In this document: positions 14,552 through 22,679 of the stretch, one piece after another
How the letters are laid out: every line of letters starts with the position of its first letter
Position numbering within the stretch: position 1 is the stretch's first letter
Origin: Lentisphaeraceae bacterium
GTDB lineage: Bacteria > Verrucomicrobiota > Kiritimatiellia > RFP12 > UBA1067
Length of the DNA stretch: 24,316 nt
Assembly: GCA_004551905.1 (NCBI GenBank)
Contig: SFPL01000044.1
Location: 1-24,316 of the forward strand
Direction of reading: 5' to 3'
Made by a program: the position numbers and the translations under genes
The notes under the pieces: generated by a model
What the model was told of the DNA's origin: nothing
Databases searched by the model: none
The model's input: only the letters and a program-made list of their open reading frames with translations

Positions 14552-16578
14552 GCGGTGACGCCAATGAGGTCCTTGAGCGCGGCGACCTGGTGCGGCTCGC
14601 CGAGCACTACGATGGTATCGCCGACCTGGAGCTCCCAGTCCGGTCCGAGGTTGCGCACGAGCTTGCCGTCGCGGTACGCCGCGACGATGGTGGCGCCGGT
14701 CTTCGCGCGCACGCCGAGCGCGCCGATGGTGAGGCCGACGGCGGGCGAGTCGGCGTCGAGGCTGAAGCGCGGCAGTTCGACGGCGGGCGAGGCGGCGGTC
14801 CGGGTGCGCTCGAGCACCTCGAGCCGCTCCGCGGCGGTGAGCGCCTCGTGGAAGCGGTCGGTGGCGCGGCGGCCGGCCTTGACGAAGAGCCGCCAGCCGA
14901 GCGCACCGGCGACCGTCAGCACCGCGGCGCCTATCCACGGCGTCCATCCCCGCGACGGCGTGATCGCGATGTTGATCATCGTCCACTCCACGAAGAACAG
15001 CGCCACCGCCGACGCAACCGCCACGAACCTGGCGATCTGGCGGAGCGCCGCGCGCCAGCGCGACGGCTCGTCCTCCGAGACGAGCAGGTCTGCCACCGCG
15101 CCGCCGAGCGCGCGCGCCGCCGCCACCACGAGCGGCAGCAGCACGAGCGAGAAGACGTTGGCGAGCGCAAAGAAGAACATGTCGTCGTTGCGCTCGAAGA
15201 AGGCGGAGAGCGAGCCGTAGTCGTTGCGGGAGAGGAGCGAGCAGCCGGTGGACACCGCGATCATCAGCACCGCGTAGACGCAGAGCCTGATCGCCGCCGC
15301 CTTGAACTCGCCGTAGGCACGAGACCCCTCGGAGGCGAAGATCTTCGCGATCCAGGCGCGGTAGGTGGCGAGCGCGTCATGCGCGCTCGCCGGGAGGCGC
15401 GCCTCGACGAGGTCGCCGGCGCGGTCGGAGAGGCGGATCATCAGCGGGTTGAGGACGGTGGTCACGAGCGACGAGCCGATCGCGACGGCGAGGAAGGCGC
15501 CGTCGCCGGGCCCGCCGGTGACCGAGGCGTAGAGGACGGCCACCATGAAGGCGAACTCGCCGGTCTGGGCGAGCGACATGCCGCTCTGGACCGCGGTCTT
15601 GACGTCGGTGCCGGCCGCGAGCGAGGCGAGGGTGACGTTCACGGTCTTGCCGACCAGAATCACCGCCGAGACGAAGAGGATCGCGGGCGCGTGCGACCAG
15701 AGCGCGGACGGGTCCACCAGCAGCCCGATGGAGACGAAGAACACTGCGGCGAACATCGACTTAAGCGGCTCGACGAGCCGGGCGAGCTTGGCGCGCACCT
15801 CGCTCGCCGAGCCCACGAGCCCCACGAGGAACGCGCCGAGCGCGAGGGAGAAGTCGAACGAGTAGGCGAGGAAGGAGACGAAGAAGCACGCGCCAACGAT
15901 CGTGAGCAGCAGCGCCTCGTCGTCCTGGCGCCGGTCGACCGATCTGAGGAGCCGCGGCAGGAACACCATCCCGAACACGAGCACCGAGAGGAAGAAGACG
16001 GCAAGGTGCCCGAGCGAGGCGGCGAAGGAGCCGGCCGACACCGCGCCGCTCTGCGCGAAGCCGGTCGCCACCGCAATCATGCCGACGCAGACGATGTCCT
16101 CGCAGACCGAGGTGCCGAGCACGTACTTGGCGAACGGCCGCGAGGACCACCCGATTTCGTCCAGCACCTTCGCCAGCAGCGTCGTCGCCGAGTCGCAGAT
16201 CGCCACGCCGAGGAAGAGCGACGCGGCCGGCGTCCAGCCGAAGACGCGGGTGCCTGCGATGTACCCGAGCCAGATCATCACCGCCGTGTCCAGCACCGCC
16301 GCCGGCAGCGCCACGACGCGGATGCGGCGCATGTCGCGGGCAGAGAACGACAGCCCCATCGCGAACATGAGGAAGACGACGCCGAGCTGACCGATGGTAC
16401 CAATCGAGCTCGGGCGCGCGAGCATGCTGCCGCCGAAGGTGTGGGAGCCGAGGACAACGCCGGCGAGGATATAGCCGATCACCTTCGGCCAGCCAAGGCG
16501 CGAGAAGACAACGGCCACGAGGCCTGCGGCGGACATCAGCACCGCGAGGTCGCGGACGAACTCGCTCTCGCCGTTCAA
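14548..16578 (-). CDS. CPA2-family cation/proton antiporter with C-terminal RCK_C domain
   Basis: This 676-residue membrane protein has a Kef-type antiporter core in residues about 1-385. Typical motifs are GYILAGVVLG, FLMFAMGLSFS, GVAICDSATTLLAKVLDE, the ion-site region SVCEDIV, and SLAQTGEFAFMVA. Four further hydrophobic segments follow (about 420-445, 470-500, 520-545 and 555-575). Then comes a TrkA-C/RCK_C domain (about 590-672: FSLDADSPAVGLTIGAL, GDTIVVLGEP). There is no TrkA-N NAD-binding domain. It likely exchanges K+ or Na+ for protons under ligand control. The start is a TTG that overlaps the VWA gene stop (TTGA), implying coupled translation. Confidence 0.88.
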   Translation of the reverse strand: MNGESEFVRDLAVLMSAAGLVAVVFSRLGWPKVIGYILAGVVLGSHTFGGSMLARPSSIGTIGQLGVVFLMFAMGLSFSARDMRRIRVVALPAAVLDTAVMIWLGYIAGTRVFGWTPAASLFLGVAICDSATTLLAKVLDEIGWSSRPFAKYVLGTSVCEDIVCVGMIAVATGFAQSGAVSAGSFAASLGHLAVFFLSVLVFGMVFLPRLLRSVDRRQDDEALLLTIVGACFFVSFLAYSFDFSLALGAFLVGLVGSASEVRAKLARLVEPLKSMFAAVFFVSIGLLVDPSALWSHAPAILFVSAVILVGKTVNVTLASLAAGTDVKTAVQSGMSLAQTGEFAFMVAVLYASVTGGPGDGAFLAVAIGSSLVTTVLNPLMIRLSDRAGDLVEARLPASAHDALATYRAWIAKIFASEGSRAYGEFKAAAIRLCVYAVLMIAVSTGCSLLSRNDYGSLSAFFERNDDMFFFALANVFSLVLLPLVVAAARALGGAVADLLVSEDEPSRWRAALRQIARFVAVASAVALFFVEWTMINIAITPSRGWTPWIGAAVLTVAGALGWRLFVKAGRRATDRFHEALTAAERLEVLERTRTAASPAVELPRFSLDADSPAVGLTIGALGVRAKTGATIVAAYRDGKLVRNLGPDWELQVGDTIVVLGEPHQVAALKDLIGVTA

Positions 16579-17621
16579 GCGATTCTCCTCGCCGAGGCCA
16601 TGGAGACGGTGACGGCTGCGAACGCCAGAAGCGCGCCGAGGAGCAGGAACGGCGCGAAGTGCTCGTTCCAGCGGTCGTAGGCGTCGGCCTCGATGCGCGT
16701 GGTCTCGAGCTTGTCGATCTCCTCGAGCGCCTTCTCCAGCGAGTCGCGGTCGTCGACCGCGAAGTAGGTGCCGCCGGTCTTCGCGGCGATGGAGCGCAGC
16801 TGGCGCTCGTCGAAGGTCATGTCGGCGTACTGCACCGTCCGGCGCCCGAAGAAGTCGCGGACGAGGATCGGGGTGCGGCGCGCCCGGGTGCCGACGCCGA
16901 TCGCGTAGACCTTGACCCCCATCTTCGTCGCGGCCGCCGCGGCCTCGTCCGGCTCCACCGCGCCGGTGTTGCTCACGCCGTCCGATAGAAGGATCACGAT
17001 CTTGGACTTCGGCTTCGCGTCCTTGAGCCGCGCGAGCGCGGTGGCAAGGCCGTCGCCGACCGCGGTCATCGCCTCGTCGCCGGCGATGGCGCGGCCCTGC
17101 TCGTCGAAGGCGACGGACGGAATCTCGACGCCCTTGAGCACCTTGAGGAGCGCCTCGTGGTCGGCGGTGAGCGGAGAGCGGGTGGCGGCGTAGCCGCCAA
17201 AGGTGACGAGGCCGATGAGGTCGTCCGGGCGGCGCTCAACGAACTGCGCGAAGAGCTTCTTCACCACCGCGAGGCGGGTGGTGTCGGGCGAGAAGCGCTC
17301 GCCCTTCGGCGTCAGGTCCAGCGCGTCCATCGAGCCGGAGACATCCACCGTCATCGCAATCGCGATCGCGTCCACCGACCTGCGCTCGTGCGCGAGCGGG
17401 GTGCGCGGGCGCGCGGCGGCGAAGACGAGCAGCGCGAGCGCGGCGACGAGCATGAACGGCGCGAGCGCGGCGACGCGGGCGCGGAGCCCGCCGGCGTCCG
17501 CCGGCAGCCGCGAGACGGCGGAGAAGCGGATCCCGGCGCGGCGCCCGCGCCTGAGAAGCCGCCACGCCGCGAACGCGAGCGGCGCGAGGAAGAGGAGCAT
17601 CCAGGGGTTCGCGAGGCTCAT
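16575..17621 (-). CDS. batA: BatA-like VWA-domain membrane protein
   Basis: The 348-residue protein has two N-terminal membrane segments (about 8-22 and 50-70), a von Willebrand A domain with MIDAS motif DVSGSM at residues 93-98, and a C-terminal membrane segment (about 317-341). The order 'RPRTPL...IAIAMTVDVSGSMDALDLTPKG' and the later LLSDGVSNTGAV match BatA/BatB of the aerotolerance-type MoxR clusters. It presumably binds a partner via Mg2+ in the MoxR-dependent envelope complex. I chose the ATG at 17621: it overlaps the upstream TGA (ATGA), and the longer frame upstream is a shadow of the previous gene. Confidence 0.87.
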   Translation of the reverse strand: MSLANPWMLLFLAPLAFAAWRLLRRGRRAGIRFSAVSRLPADAGGLRARVAALAPFMLVAALALLVFAAARPRTPLAHERRSVDAIAIAMTVDVSGSMDALDLTPKGERFSPDTTRLAVVKKLFAQFVERRPDDLIGLVTFGGYAATRSPLTADHEALLKVLKGVEIPSVAFDEQGRAIAGDEAMTAVGDGLATALARLKDAKPKSKIVILLSDGVSNTGAVEPDEAAAAATKMGVKVYAIGVGTRARRTPILVRDFFGRRTVQYADMTFDERQLRSIAAKTGGTYFAVDDRDSLEKALEEIDKLETTRIEADAYDRWNEHFAPFLLLGALLAFAAVTVSMASARRIA

Positions 17622-18484
17622 TTCGACACCTCCTCCGCCGAATCGCTCTCGAGGTAGCCGCGCGCCGAGCCGGTCGCCGCGTCCGCCATCTCGGGCGTCG
17701 CCTCGACGCCGGCGAACTTCACCATGTCGGCGGACTCGAGGAACTTCGCGAGCTCGTCGCTCCGTCCGCGGCCCTCGCCGCGGAACTGGGAAAGGAACTC
17801 CTCGGTGGTGAGGTGCGGCGCGCGGATGCCGTACTTGCGCTGCACGTAGCGCCTGACCACCATAGTGAGCTCGACGTAGAAGTCCTTGTAGCGGCCGCAG
17901 CCGGGCAGCCCCTTCCTGAGCAGCCGGTCGAGCTCCGCCCAGGCGCGCTCGATCGGGCTCATTCGGTGCTCGCGCACCCGGCGCGCGAGGTACTTGACCA
18001 GCCGCCAGATCCCAAAGACCAGCGCGGCGAAGATGGCGAGCGCGGTGGCAATCCAGCCGGCGAGCTTCCACGAAAGCGGCGGCATGTCTTTCCGCGGATC
18101 GCACTCCATTTCGCCGGTGACCGGCTCGCGCGCCGGCGGCGGCTCGAAGTAGACCGGCCCGGCCACGACGTCGCCGACGGCGAAGGGGCGGATCTTGTAG
18201 ACGTCGGCGCAGGGCTCGGGGACGAGACGCCATCTCGCGGCCTGCACCTGCGAGCCGTCCTTGGCGGTCTCGGGCTCCTCGGCGTAGTCCTCGGCGAGCG
18301 AGAAGCCGACCACGCGGTCGCGCAGGTCGGGCAGCTGCACCGCCTTGCCCGGCGGCGCGACGACCTCGACGCGCAGGAACACGCTCTTCGCCGGGTCGAC
18401 CTCGGCGGATTCGGCATCGACCTTCACCGAGACGCCGTCGCGGCTAAGGTTGAAGAGCGTTGCTGCTATGAACAATGAAATCAT
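17618..18484 (-). CDS. Bat-cluster single-pass protein (DUF4381/BatD-like)
   Basis: The 288-residue protein has a short hydrophobic start (MISLFIAATL), a beta-rich region to about residue 125, one strong membrane segment (about 140-165) and a basic, helical cytoplasmic end with RYKDFYVELTMVVRRYVQRKYGIRAPHLTTEEFL. That end is typical of small membrane proteins encoded between DUF58 and VWA genes in MoxR operons. The role is unknown, probably assembly with the VWA proteins. Its start lacks a ribosome site. The 60 bases before it are mostly a nonamer tandem repeat, which may have replaced the original junction. Its stop overlaps the next start (ATGA). Confidence 0.7.
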   Translation of the reverse strand: MISLFIAATLFNLSRDGVSVKVDAESAEVDPAKSVFLRVEVVAPPGKAVQLPDLRDRVVGFSLAEDYAEEPETAKDGSQVQAARWRLVPEPCADVYKIRPFAVGDVVAGPVYFEPPPAREPVTGEMECDPRKDMPPLSWKLAGWIATALAIFAALVFGIWRLVKYLARRVREHRMSPIERAWAELDRLLRKGLPGCGRYKDFYVELTMVVRRYVQRKYGIRAPHLTTEEFLSQFRGEGRGRSDELAKFLESADMVKFAGVEATPEMADAATGSARGYLESDSAEEVSK

Positions 18485-18490
18485 TTTTTG

Positions 18491-18517
18491 ACAGGATTAA
18501 CAGGATTTACAGGATTA
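18491..18517. repeat. Nonanucleotide repeat, three units
   Basis: Units ACAGGATTA, ACAGGATTT and ACAGGATTA fill the gap between the DUF58 gene stop and the next start. The same unit occurs in the EamA cassette at 11167-11193. In an operon built mostly from 4-base overlaps this gap is exceptional. Confidence 0.9.
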
Positions 18518-18544
18518 TTTCTGGAAATAGCCGTCATCTTTCAC

Positions 18545-19435
18545 CTACTTTTTCCCGGCGCGCCGCTTAAAGAGGGATCGGACGGCATCTATGTAAGGGG
18601 CGTCCGTAGTAATCGGCAGGGTGTCGATGCCGGTCTTGAGGAAGAAGCGCGACAGCTCCCCGCGCTCTGCCGCCGCCTTCTCGGCGAAGGCGCGGCGGAC
18701 GGACGCGCTCGAGGTGTCGACGAGCTCCAGCGCGCCCGTCTCCGGATCCTCGAGCTCGACGAGGCCGACGTCGGGAAGGGACGACTCCGCCGGGTCGGCG
18801 ACCGGCACGCAGACGAGGTCGTGGCGGCGCGCAGCGGCGCGCAGCAGCTTCTCGTAGCGCGACGCGTCGTCCATGAAGTCGCTTACCAGAAACACCACCG
18901 CGCGGCGCTTCTGCACGCCGCTAAGGAACCGGAGCGCCGCGGAGACGTCGGTCGCGCCCTCGGCGCCGTCCTCGGCGGCCAGCACCTCGCGGATGAGCCG
19001 CATCACCGAATCGCGCCCCTTCCGCGGCGGAATGTACTTGACGATCCGGTCGGAGAAGAGGACGAGACCAATCTTGTCCTGGTTGCGGATGGCGGTGAGC
19101 GCGAGGAGCGCGGTCACCTCGGCGGCAAGCTCCATCTTCGAGCGGCGCACCGAGCCGTAGCCCTGCGAGCCGGAGACGTCCACGAGGAACAGAATCGTCA
19201 GCTCGCGCTCTTCGGCGAAACGCTTGATGTACGGCACGCCCGTCTTCGCCGTCACGTTCCAGTCGATCGTGCGCACGTCGTCGCCGATCTGATAAGGCCG
19301 CACCTCGTCAAACTCGACGCCCTGGCCCTTGAAGGTGGAATGGTAGTCGCCCGCCAGCTGGTCGTCGATCAGCCGGTTCGTGAGGATCCGGATCTTCCCC
19401 ACCTTCGCCATCAGCTCTTTTACGTCAGTCGCCAT
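18545..19435 (-). CDS. DUF58 domain protein
   Basis: The 296-residue soluble protein has the DUF58 signature EVRPYQIGDDVRTIDWN (residues 44-60) followed by a VWA-like fold with DVSGS at 86-90. It has no signal peptide or membrane segment. DUF58 proteins are standard partners of MoxR ATPases, but the exact target is unknown. The ATG at 19435 has a G-rich stretch (GGGGG) about 10 bases upstream. It is separated from moxR by a 270-base gap holding a repeat-bracketed GxxExxY remnant. Confidence 0.9.
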   Translation of the reverse strand: MATDVKELMAKVGKIRILTNRLIDDQLAGDYHSTFKGQGVEFDEVRPYQIGDDVRTIDWNVTAKTGVPYIKRFAEERELTILFLVDVSGSQGYGSVRRSKMELAAEVTALLALTAIRNQDKIGLVLFSDRIVKYIPPRKGRDSVMRLIREVLAAEDGAEGATDVSAALRFLSGVQKRRAVVFLVSDFMDDASRYEKLLRAAARRHDLVCVPVADPAESSLPDVGLVELEDPETGALELVDTSSASVRRAFAEKAAAERGELSRFFLKTGIDTLPITTDAPYIDAVRSLFKRRAGKK

Positions 19436-19453
19436 GCCGCCGTCCCCCGGTTA

Positions 19454-19701
19454 TCACACAGAGTCACAGAGCAACAGAGCCGGTCTGCGAATCAGGAGTC
19501 TGTTGCCCATAACCGTTTATTATCCTTTCTATGCCATCGACCATCCTTTGCAGATTCAAGCAGCCCCGGCCCAAGACGTTGATGCAGCTTGATTGCCGCG
19601 TCGACAGTGTCTCCGCTTATCTCGTTTTCCGAAGCCATTACCGTTCCATTTGGCATCTTCTCAAACCCTCTGCACCTCCGTGCCTCCGTGCCTCTGTGTG
19701 A
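19454..19701. mobile_element. Repeat-bracketed cassette with 10-base terminal inverted repeats
   Basis: TCACACAGAG at 19454-19463 and its exact inverse CTCTGTGTGA at 19692-19701 form the ends. Inside each end are octamer repeats of one family in opposite orientation: CACAGAGT and CACAGAGC on the left, CCTCCGTG (twice) and CCTCTGTG on the right. Between them is a broken GxxExxY gene. The cassette separates moxR from the DUF58 gene, which normally adjoin closely. No target-site duplication is visible. Confidence 0.6.
19464..19656 (-). pseudogene. Collapsed GxxExxY protein gene
   Basis: From the ATG at 19656 (or 19638) the frame reads ENEISGDTVDAAIKLHQ then RLGPGLLES, the start of GxxExxY family proteins ('IGAAIEVHRELGPGLLES'). 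It then jumps to AKDG, and in the next frame DGIERIINGYGQ, the family's last residues ('LKDGIKRIVNGL'). About 70-80 middle residues are gone. A 7-base duplication (GATGGTC before GATGGC) shifts the frame, and the first frame stops at 19492. An intact member is about 120-130 residues. The family's function is unsettled. Confidence 0.7.
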
Positions 19702-19705
19702 CCAA

Positions 19706-20668
19706 TTACGGCACCGGAACTTCGGCGAGGATCTTGTCGATGACCTTGTCGGACGTCACGCCCTCGGCCTCGGCTTCGTAGGTGAGGAGAATGCGGTGGC
19801 GGAGGACGTCGTGCACGACCTCCTTCACGTCCTGCGGCGTCGCATAGGCGCGGCCGTGCAGGAGCGCGTTGCCGCGCGCGGCGAGGTTGAGCGCGAGCGT
19901 CGCGCGCGGCGAGGCCCCGTTCTGGATCATCGCGTTCGCCTCGCGCGTCTTGAAGACGATGTCGAGGATGTAGTCGCCGACCTTCTCGTCGCAGTAGACC
20001 TCCTTCAGCGTCGCGCGCAGCGTCGCGACGTCCTCCGGCGTGCAGACCGCCTTCGCCTCCGGCGTCGCCGCGCTCTCGGCGAAGCGCTGCATGATGCGCC
20101 GCTCGTCCGCCTTCGACGGCGTCTCGACGAGGCACTTGAACATGAAGCGGTCGACCTGCGCCTCCGGCAGCGGATACGTCCCCTCCTGCTCGATCGGATT
20201 CTGCGTCGCGAGGACGAGGAACGGCTGCGGCAGCCGGTACGTCTCGTCGCCGATCGTGACCTGCTTCTCCTGCATCGCCTCCAGGAGAGCCGACTGCACC
20301 TTCGCCGGCGCGCGGTTGATCTCGTCCGCCAGCAGCAGATTCGTGAAGACCGGGCCCTTCTTCGGCGTGAACTCGCCGGTCTTCGGCGAGTAGACGAGCG
20401 TGCCCACGACGTCCGCCGGCAGCAGGTCCGGCGTGAACGAGATGCGCCGGAAGTCGAGCGCGAGCACCTTCGCGAGCGTGTTGCACGAGAGCGTCTTCGC
20501 GAGCCCCGGCACGCCCTCCAGGAGAATGTGCCCGCCCGTCGTCATCGCGAGGACAAGCCGGTCGACGAGCTTCTCCTGCCCGACGATCACCTTGCCCACC
20601 TCGTCGCGTATCCTCGACACCAGCTCGCCCTGCGCGGCGATGTGTGCGGTTGCCTCCTTAAGGTCCAT
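19706..20668 (-). CDS. moxR: MoxR-family AAA+ ATPase
   Basis: The 320-residue AAA+ ATPase has Walker A GVPGLAKT (residues 52-59), Walker B LLLADEINR (111-119) and the MoxR-typical stretches ATQNPIEQEGTYPLPEAQVDRF and NGASPRATLALNLAAR. MoxR ATPases act as chaperone-like partners of VWA and DUF58 proteins, such as those encoded just downstream. A GGAGG lies eight bases before its ATG. The start overlaps the end of dnaG by 11 bases in another frame. The stop at 19706 is four bases from the GxxExxY cassette. Confidence 0.95.
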   Translation of the reverse strand: MDLKEATAHIAAQGELVSRIRDEVGKVIVGQEKLVDRLVLAMTTGGHILLEGVPGLAKTLSCNTLAKVLALDFRRISFTPDLLPADVVGTLVYSPKTGEFTPKKGPVFTNLLLADEINRAPAKVQSALLEAMQEKQVTIGDETYRLPQPFLVLATQNPIEQEGTYPLPEAQVDRFMFKCLVETPSKADERRIMQRFAESAATPEAKAVCTPEDVATLRATLKEVYCDEKVGDYILDIVFKTREANAMIQNGASPRATLALNLAARGNALLHGRAYATPQDVKEVVHDVLRHRILLTYEAEAEGVTSDKVIDKILAEVPVP

Positions 20669-22640
20669 CTTGCTTTCCTCCGTTTTCCTTTTGGTTTTCG
20701 ACTGTAGATCCCTTCGCCGCCGCGTGCGCGAGTTCCTCGCGCCAGGCGCGCACCAGCTCCTTGGCCTGCGGCCAGCGCGCGAGCGCGAGCCGCCGGCGGT
20801 CCACCGTCAGCCGCAGCTTGAGCTTCGCCGCCTCGCCGCCGGCCGCCGCGGGCAGCTCGCCGCGCAGCCGGTCCAGCCGGTCCTGCCAGATGAGCCGCAC
20901 GAAGTCCTGCATCACCTCCGTCGGCTCCATCGACGCCGCCTGCGCCTTCTCCTGCTCGGCGAGCACCGCGTCGAACCACTGGCGTTCGGACTTCGGCAGC
21001 GCCTCGCCCCACGCCGCGAAGGCGTCCTCGCCGGTGACCGCCTCCGTCCGCCAGGTCTCGACGAACGAGCGCGTGAACGGATGCGCGAACGCATCGGACG
21101 GCAGGAACTCGCCGAGCATCCCGTCGATGCGCTTCGCGTACGCGCCGTATTCGTTCGCAAGCAGGAAGGCGCAGAGCGCGCGCTCGCGCGGCGGCGGCGG
21201 AATCGCCTTCGCGGCGTCCTCGCCCGGAATCGGCGCCTCTTCGTCCGGCGGCTCTTCGTCCACGTCCGTAAGGTCCTCGTCGTAATCATCCGGCTCCGGC
21301 GGCGGCGGCGGCGCGGGACGCCTCGCGGCCGCCGCGCGCGTCTTCTCGAGCTCCTCGGAGATCGCGGCCGCGGGGATCTTCAGGAGCGATGACGCCTCGG
21401 CGACCATCGACGCGCGTTGGACCGCGTTGGCAGCGCACGCGATGGTGGCGATGAGCTCCTTGACGACGCGGTTGACGCCGTCCACGCTGTCGGGATGCGC
21501 CTCCTTCGCCCGCTCCGCGCGCACCTGGAAGGACATGATCGACTCGGCGCCGTCGAGCATCCGCCGGAACTCCTCGGCCGGATGCGAACGGAGGAACGAG
21601 TCCGGGTCATCGCCGCCCGGCAGCGACACCACCCGCACCGGCACCTCGGCGGCGAGCAGCAGCCGCGCGGACTTCACCGTCGCCTTGCGCCCGGCCGCGT
21701 CGTCGTCGTAGACCAGCACCGCGGAGTCGGTGACGCGGCGGAGCATCTCCACGTGCTCGTCGGTGAAGGCCGTCCCCTGTCCGGCGACGGAGTTCGCAAA
21801 GCCTGCGAGGTGGAGGCGGATGCAGTCGATCTGCCCCTCGCAGACAATCGCCTCGTGGCGCGGCGACTTGGCGATCGCCGCGGCGGCGCGGTCGAAGCCG
21901 AAGAGGACAGACCCCTTCTTGAAGATCACGGTCTCCGGCGAGTTCACATACTTGCCGGAGCGCTTGTCCTCCACCAGCTGGCGCCCGGAGAAGCCGACCA
22001 CCCGCCCCTGCCTGTCGCGGATCGTGAACATGAGCCGGCCGGCGAAGCGGTGATATCCCTTGTCGCCCGGGCGCGACGGCGCGCGCACCACTCCGGCCGC
22101 CTCGAGCTCCTCCGGCGTGTAGCCGTACTTCTCGGCCCACTTGAAGACCGTCGCCGCGCCGGCCGGCGCGTAGCCGATCGTCCACGCCTCCTGCGCCTCC
22201 TCGCCCAGGTCGCGCGAGGCGAGGTACTCGCGCGCGGGCGCCGCCTCCTTCGCCTTCACGAGGCAGCGGCGGTAGAACGCGGCGAGCTCGGCCATCAGCG
22301 CGTAGAGGCGCTTGCGCAGCCCCGCCTGCGGGTCCTCGCGCTCCTTGATCTCCACCCCGCACTGCGCCGCCAGCTTGCGCACCGCCTCGACGAAGGTGAG
22401 CCCCTCCATCTTCTGGACGAACTTGATGGCGTCGCCCGACTCCCCGCAGCCGAAGCAGTGGTAGAAACCCTTCGCCTCGTTGATGTTGAAGGACGGGGTC
22501 TTCTCGTGGTGGAAGGGACAGCACGCCTTCTTCGACACGCCAGCCTGGCGCACCGCGATGCCGTAGGACGCAATGAGCTCGGCGAGGTCAATCCGCTGCT
22601 TGACCTCCTCCACCGTTGCATCTGGTATGCCCCTTGCCAT
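20658..22640 (-). CDS. dnaG: DNA primase
   Basis: The 660-residue primase makes RNA primers for replication. The N-terminal zinc ribbon has Cys41, His44, Cys62 and Cys65 (CPFHHEKTPSF ... CFGCG). The catalytic core includes GRVVGFSGR and KYVNSPET (about 212-236). The Toprim domain carries Glu268 in VCEGQID and Asp312/Asp314 in VYDDDAAGR. An acidic, proline-rich linker (about 440-490) precedes a divergent helical helicase-interaction region. The ATG at 22640 is nine bases after a TATAAT, so the message is nearly leaderless; the frame open to 22949 lies upstream of the promoter. It heads the MoxR/VWA unit, linking a replication gene to an envelope cluster. Confidence 0.96.
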   Translation of the reverse strand: MARGIPDATVEEVKQRIDLAELIASYGIAVRQAGVSKKACCPFHHEKTPSFNINEAKGFYHCFGCGESGDAIKFVQKMEGLTFVEAVRKLAAQCGVEIKEREDPQAGLRKRLYALMAELAAFYRRCLVKAKEAAPAREYLASRDLGEEAQEAWTIGYAPAGAATVFKWAEKYGYTPEELEAAGVVRAPSRPGDKGYHRFAGRLMFTIRDRQGRVVGFSGRQLVEDKRSGKYVNSPETVIFKKGSVLFGFDRAAAAIAKSPRHEAIVCEGQIDCIRLHLAGFANSVAGQGTAFTDEHVEMLRRVTDSAVLVYDDDAAGRKATVKSARLLLAAEVPVRVVSLPGGDDPDSFLRSHPAEEFRRMLDGAESIMSFQVRAERAKEAHPDSVDGVNRVVKELIATIACAANAVQRASMVAEASSLLKIPAAAISEELEKTRAAAARRPAPPPPPEPDDYDEDLTDVDEEPPDEEAPIPGEDAAKAIPPPPRERALCAFLLANEYGAYAKRIDGMLGEFLPSDAFAHPFTRSFVETWRTEAVTGEDAFAAWGEALPKSERQWFDAVLAEQEKAQAASMEPTEVMQDFVRLIWQDRLDRLRGELPAAAGGEAAKLKLRLTVDRRRLALARWPQAKELVRAWREELAHAAAKGSTVENQKENGGKQDGP

Positions 22641-22649
22641 TAAAGGCGT

Positions 22650-22662
22650 ATTATACCATAAA
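22650..22662 (-). promoter_or_regulatory. Extended -10 promoter of the dnaG unit
   Basis: The minus strand reads TTTATGGTATAAT; TATAAT spans 22655-22650. Nine bases (ACGCCTTTA) separate it from the dnaG ATG. No ribosome-binding site fits and no -35 is clear. Confidence 0.8.
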
Positions 22663-22679
22663 TCAGCCGCGCAAACTGC

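Noticed and set aside
14590..16680. Very long plus-strand open frame opposite the antiporter gene
   Set aside because: It is rich in Arg, Glu and His with no hydrophobic core or domain, as expected of the complement of a high-GC gene. The minus strand encodes an obvious antiporter.
19444..19711. Target-site duplication around the GxxExxY cassette
   Set aside because: The flanks (GGTTA on the left, CCAAT on the right) do not match as direct repeats.
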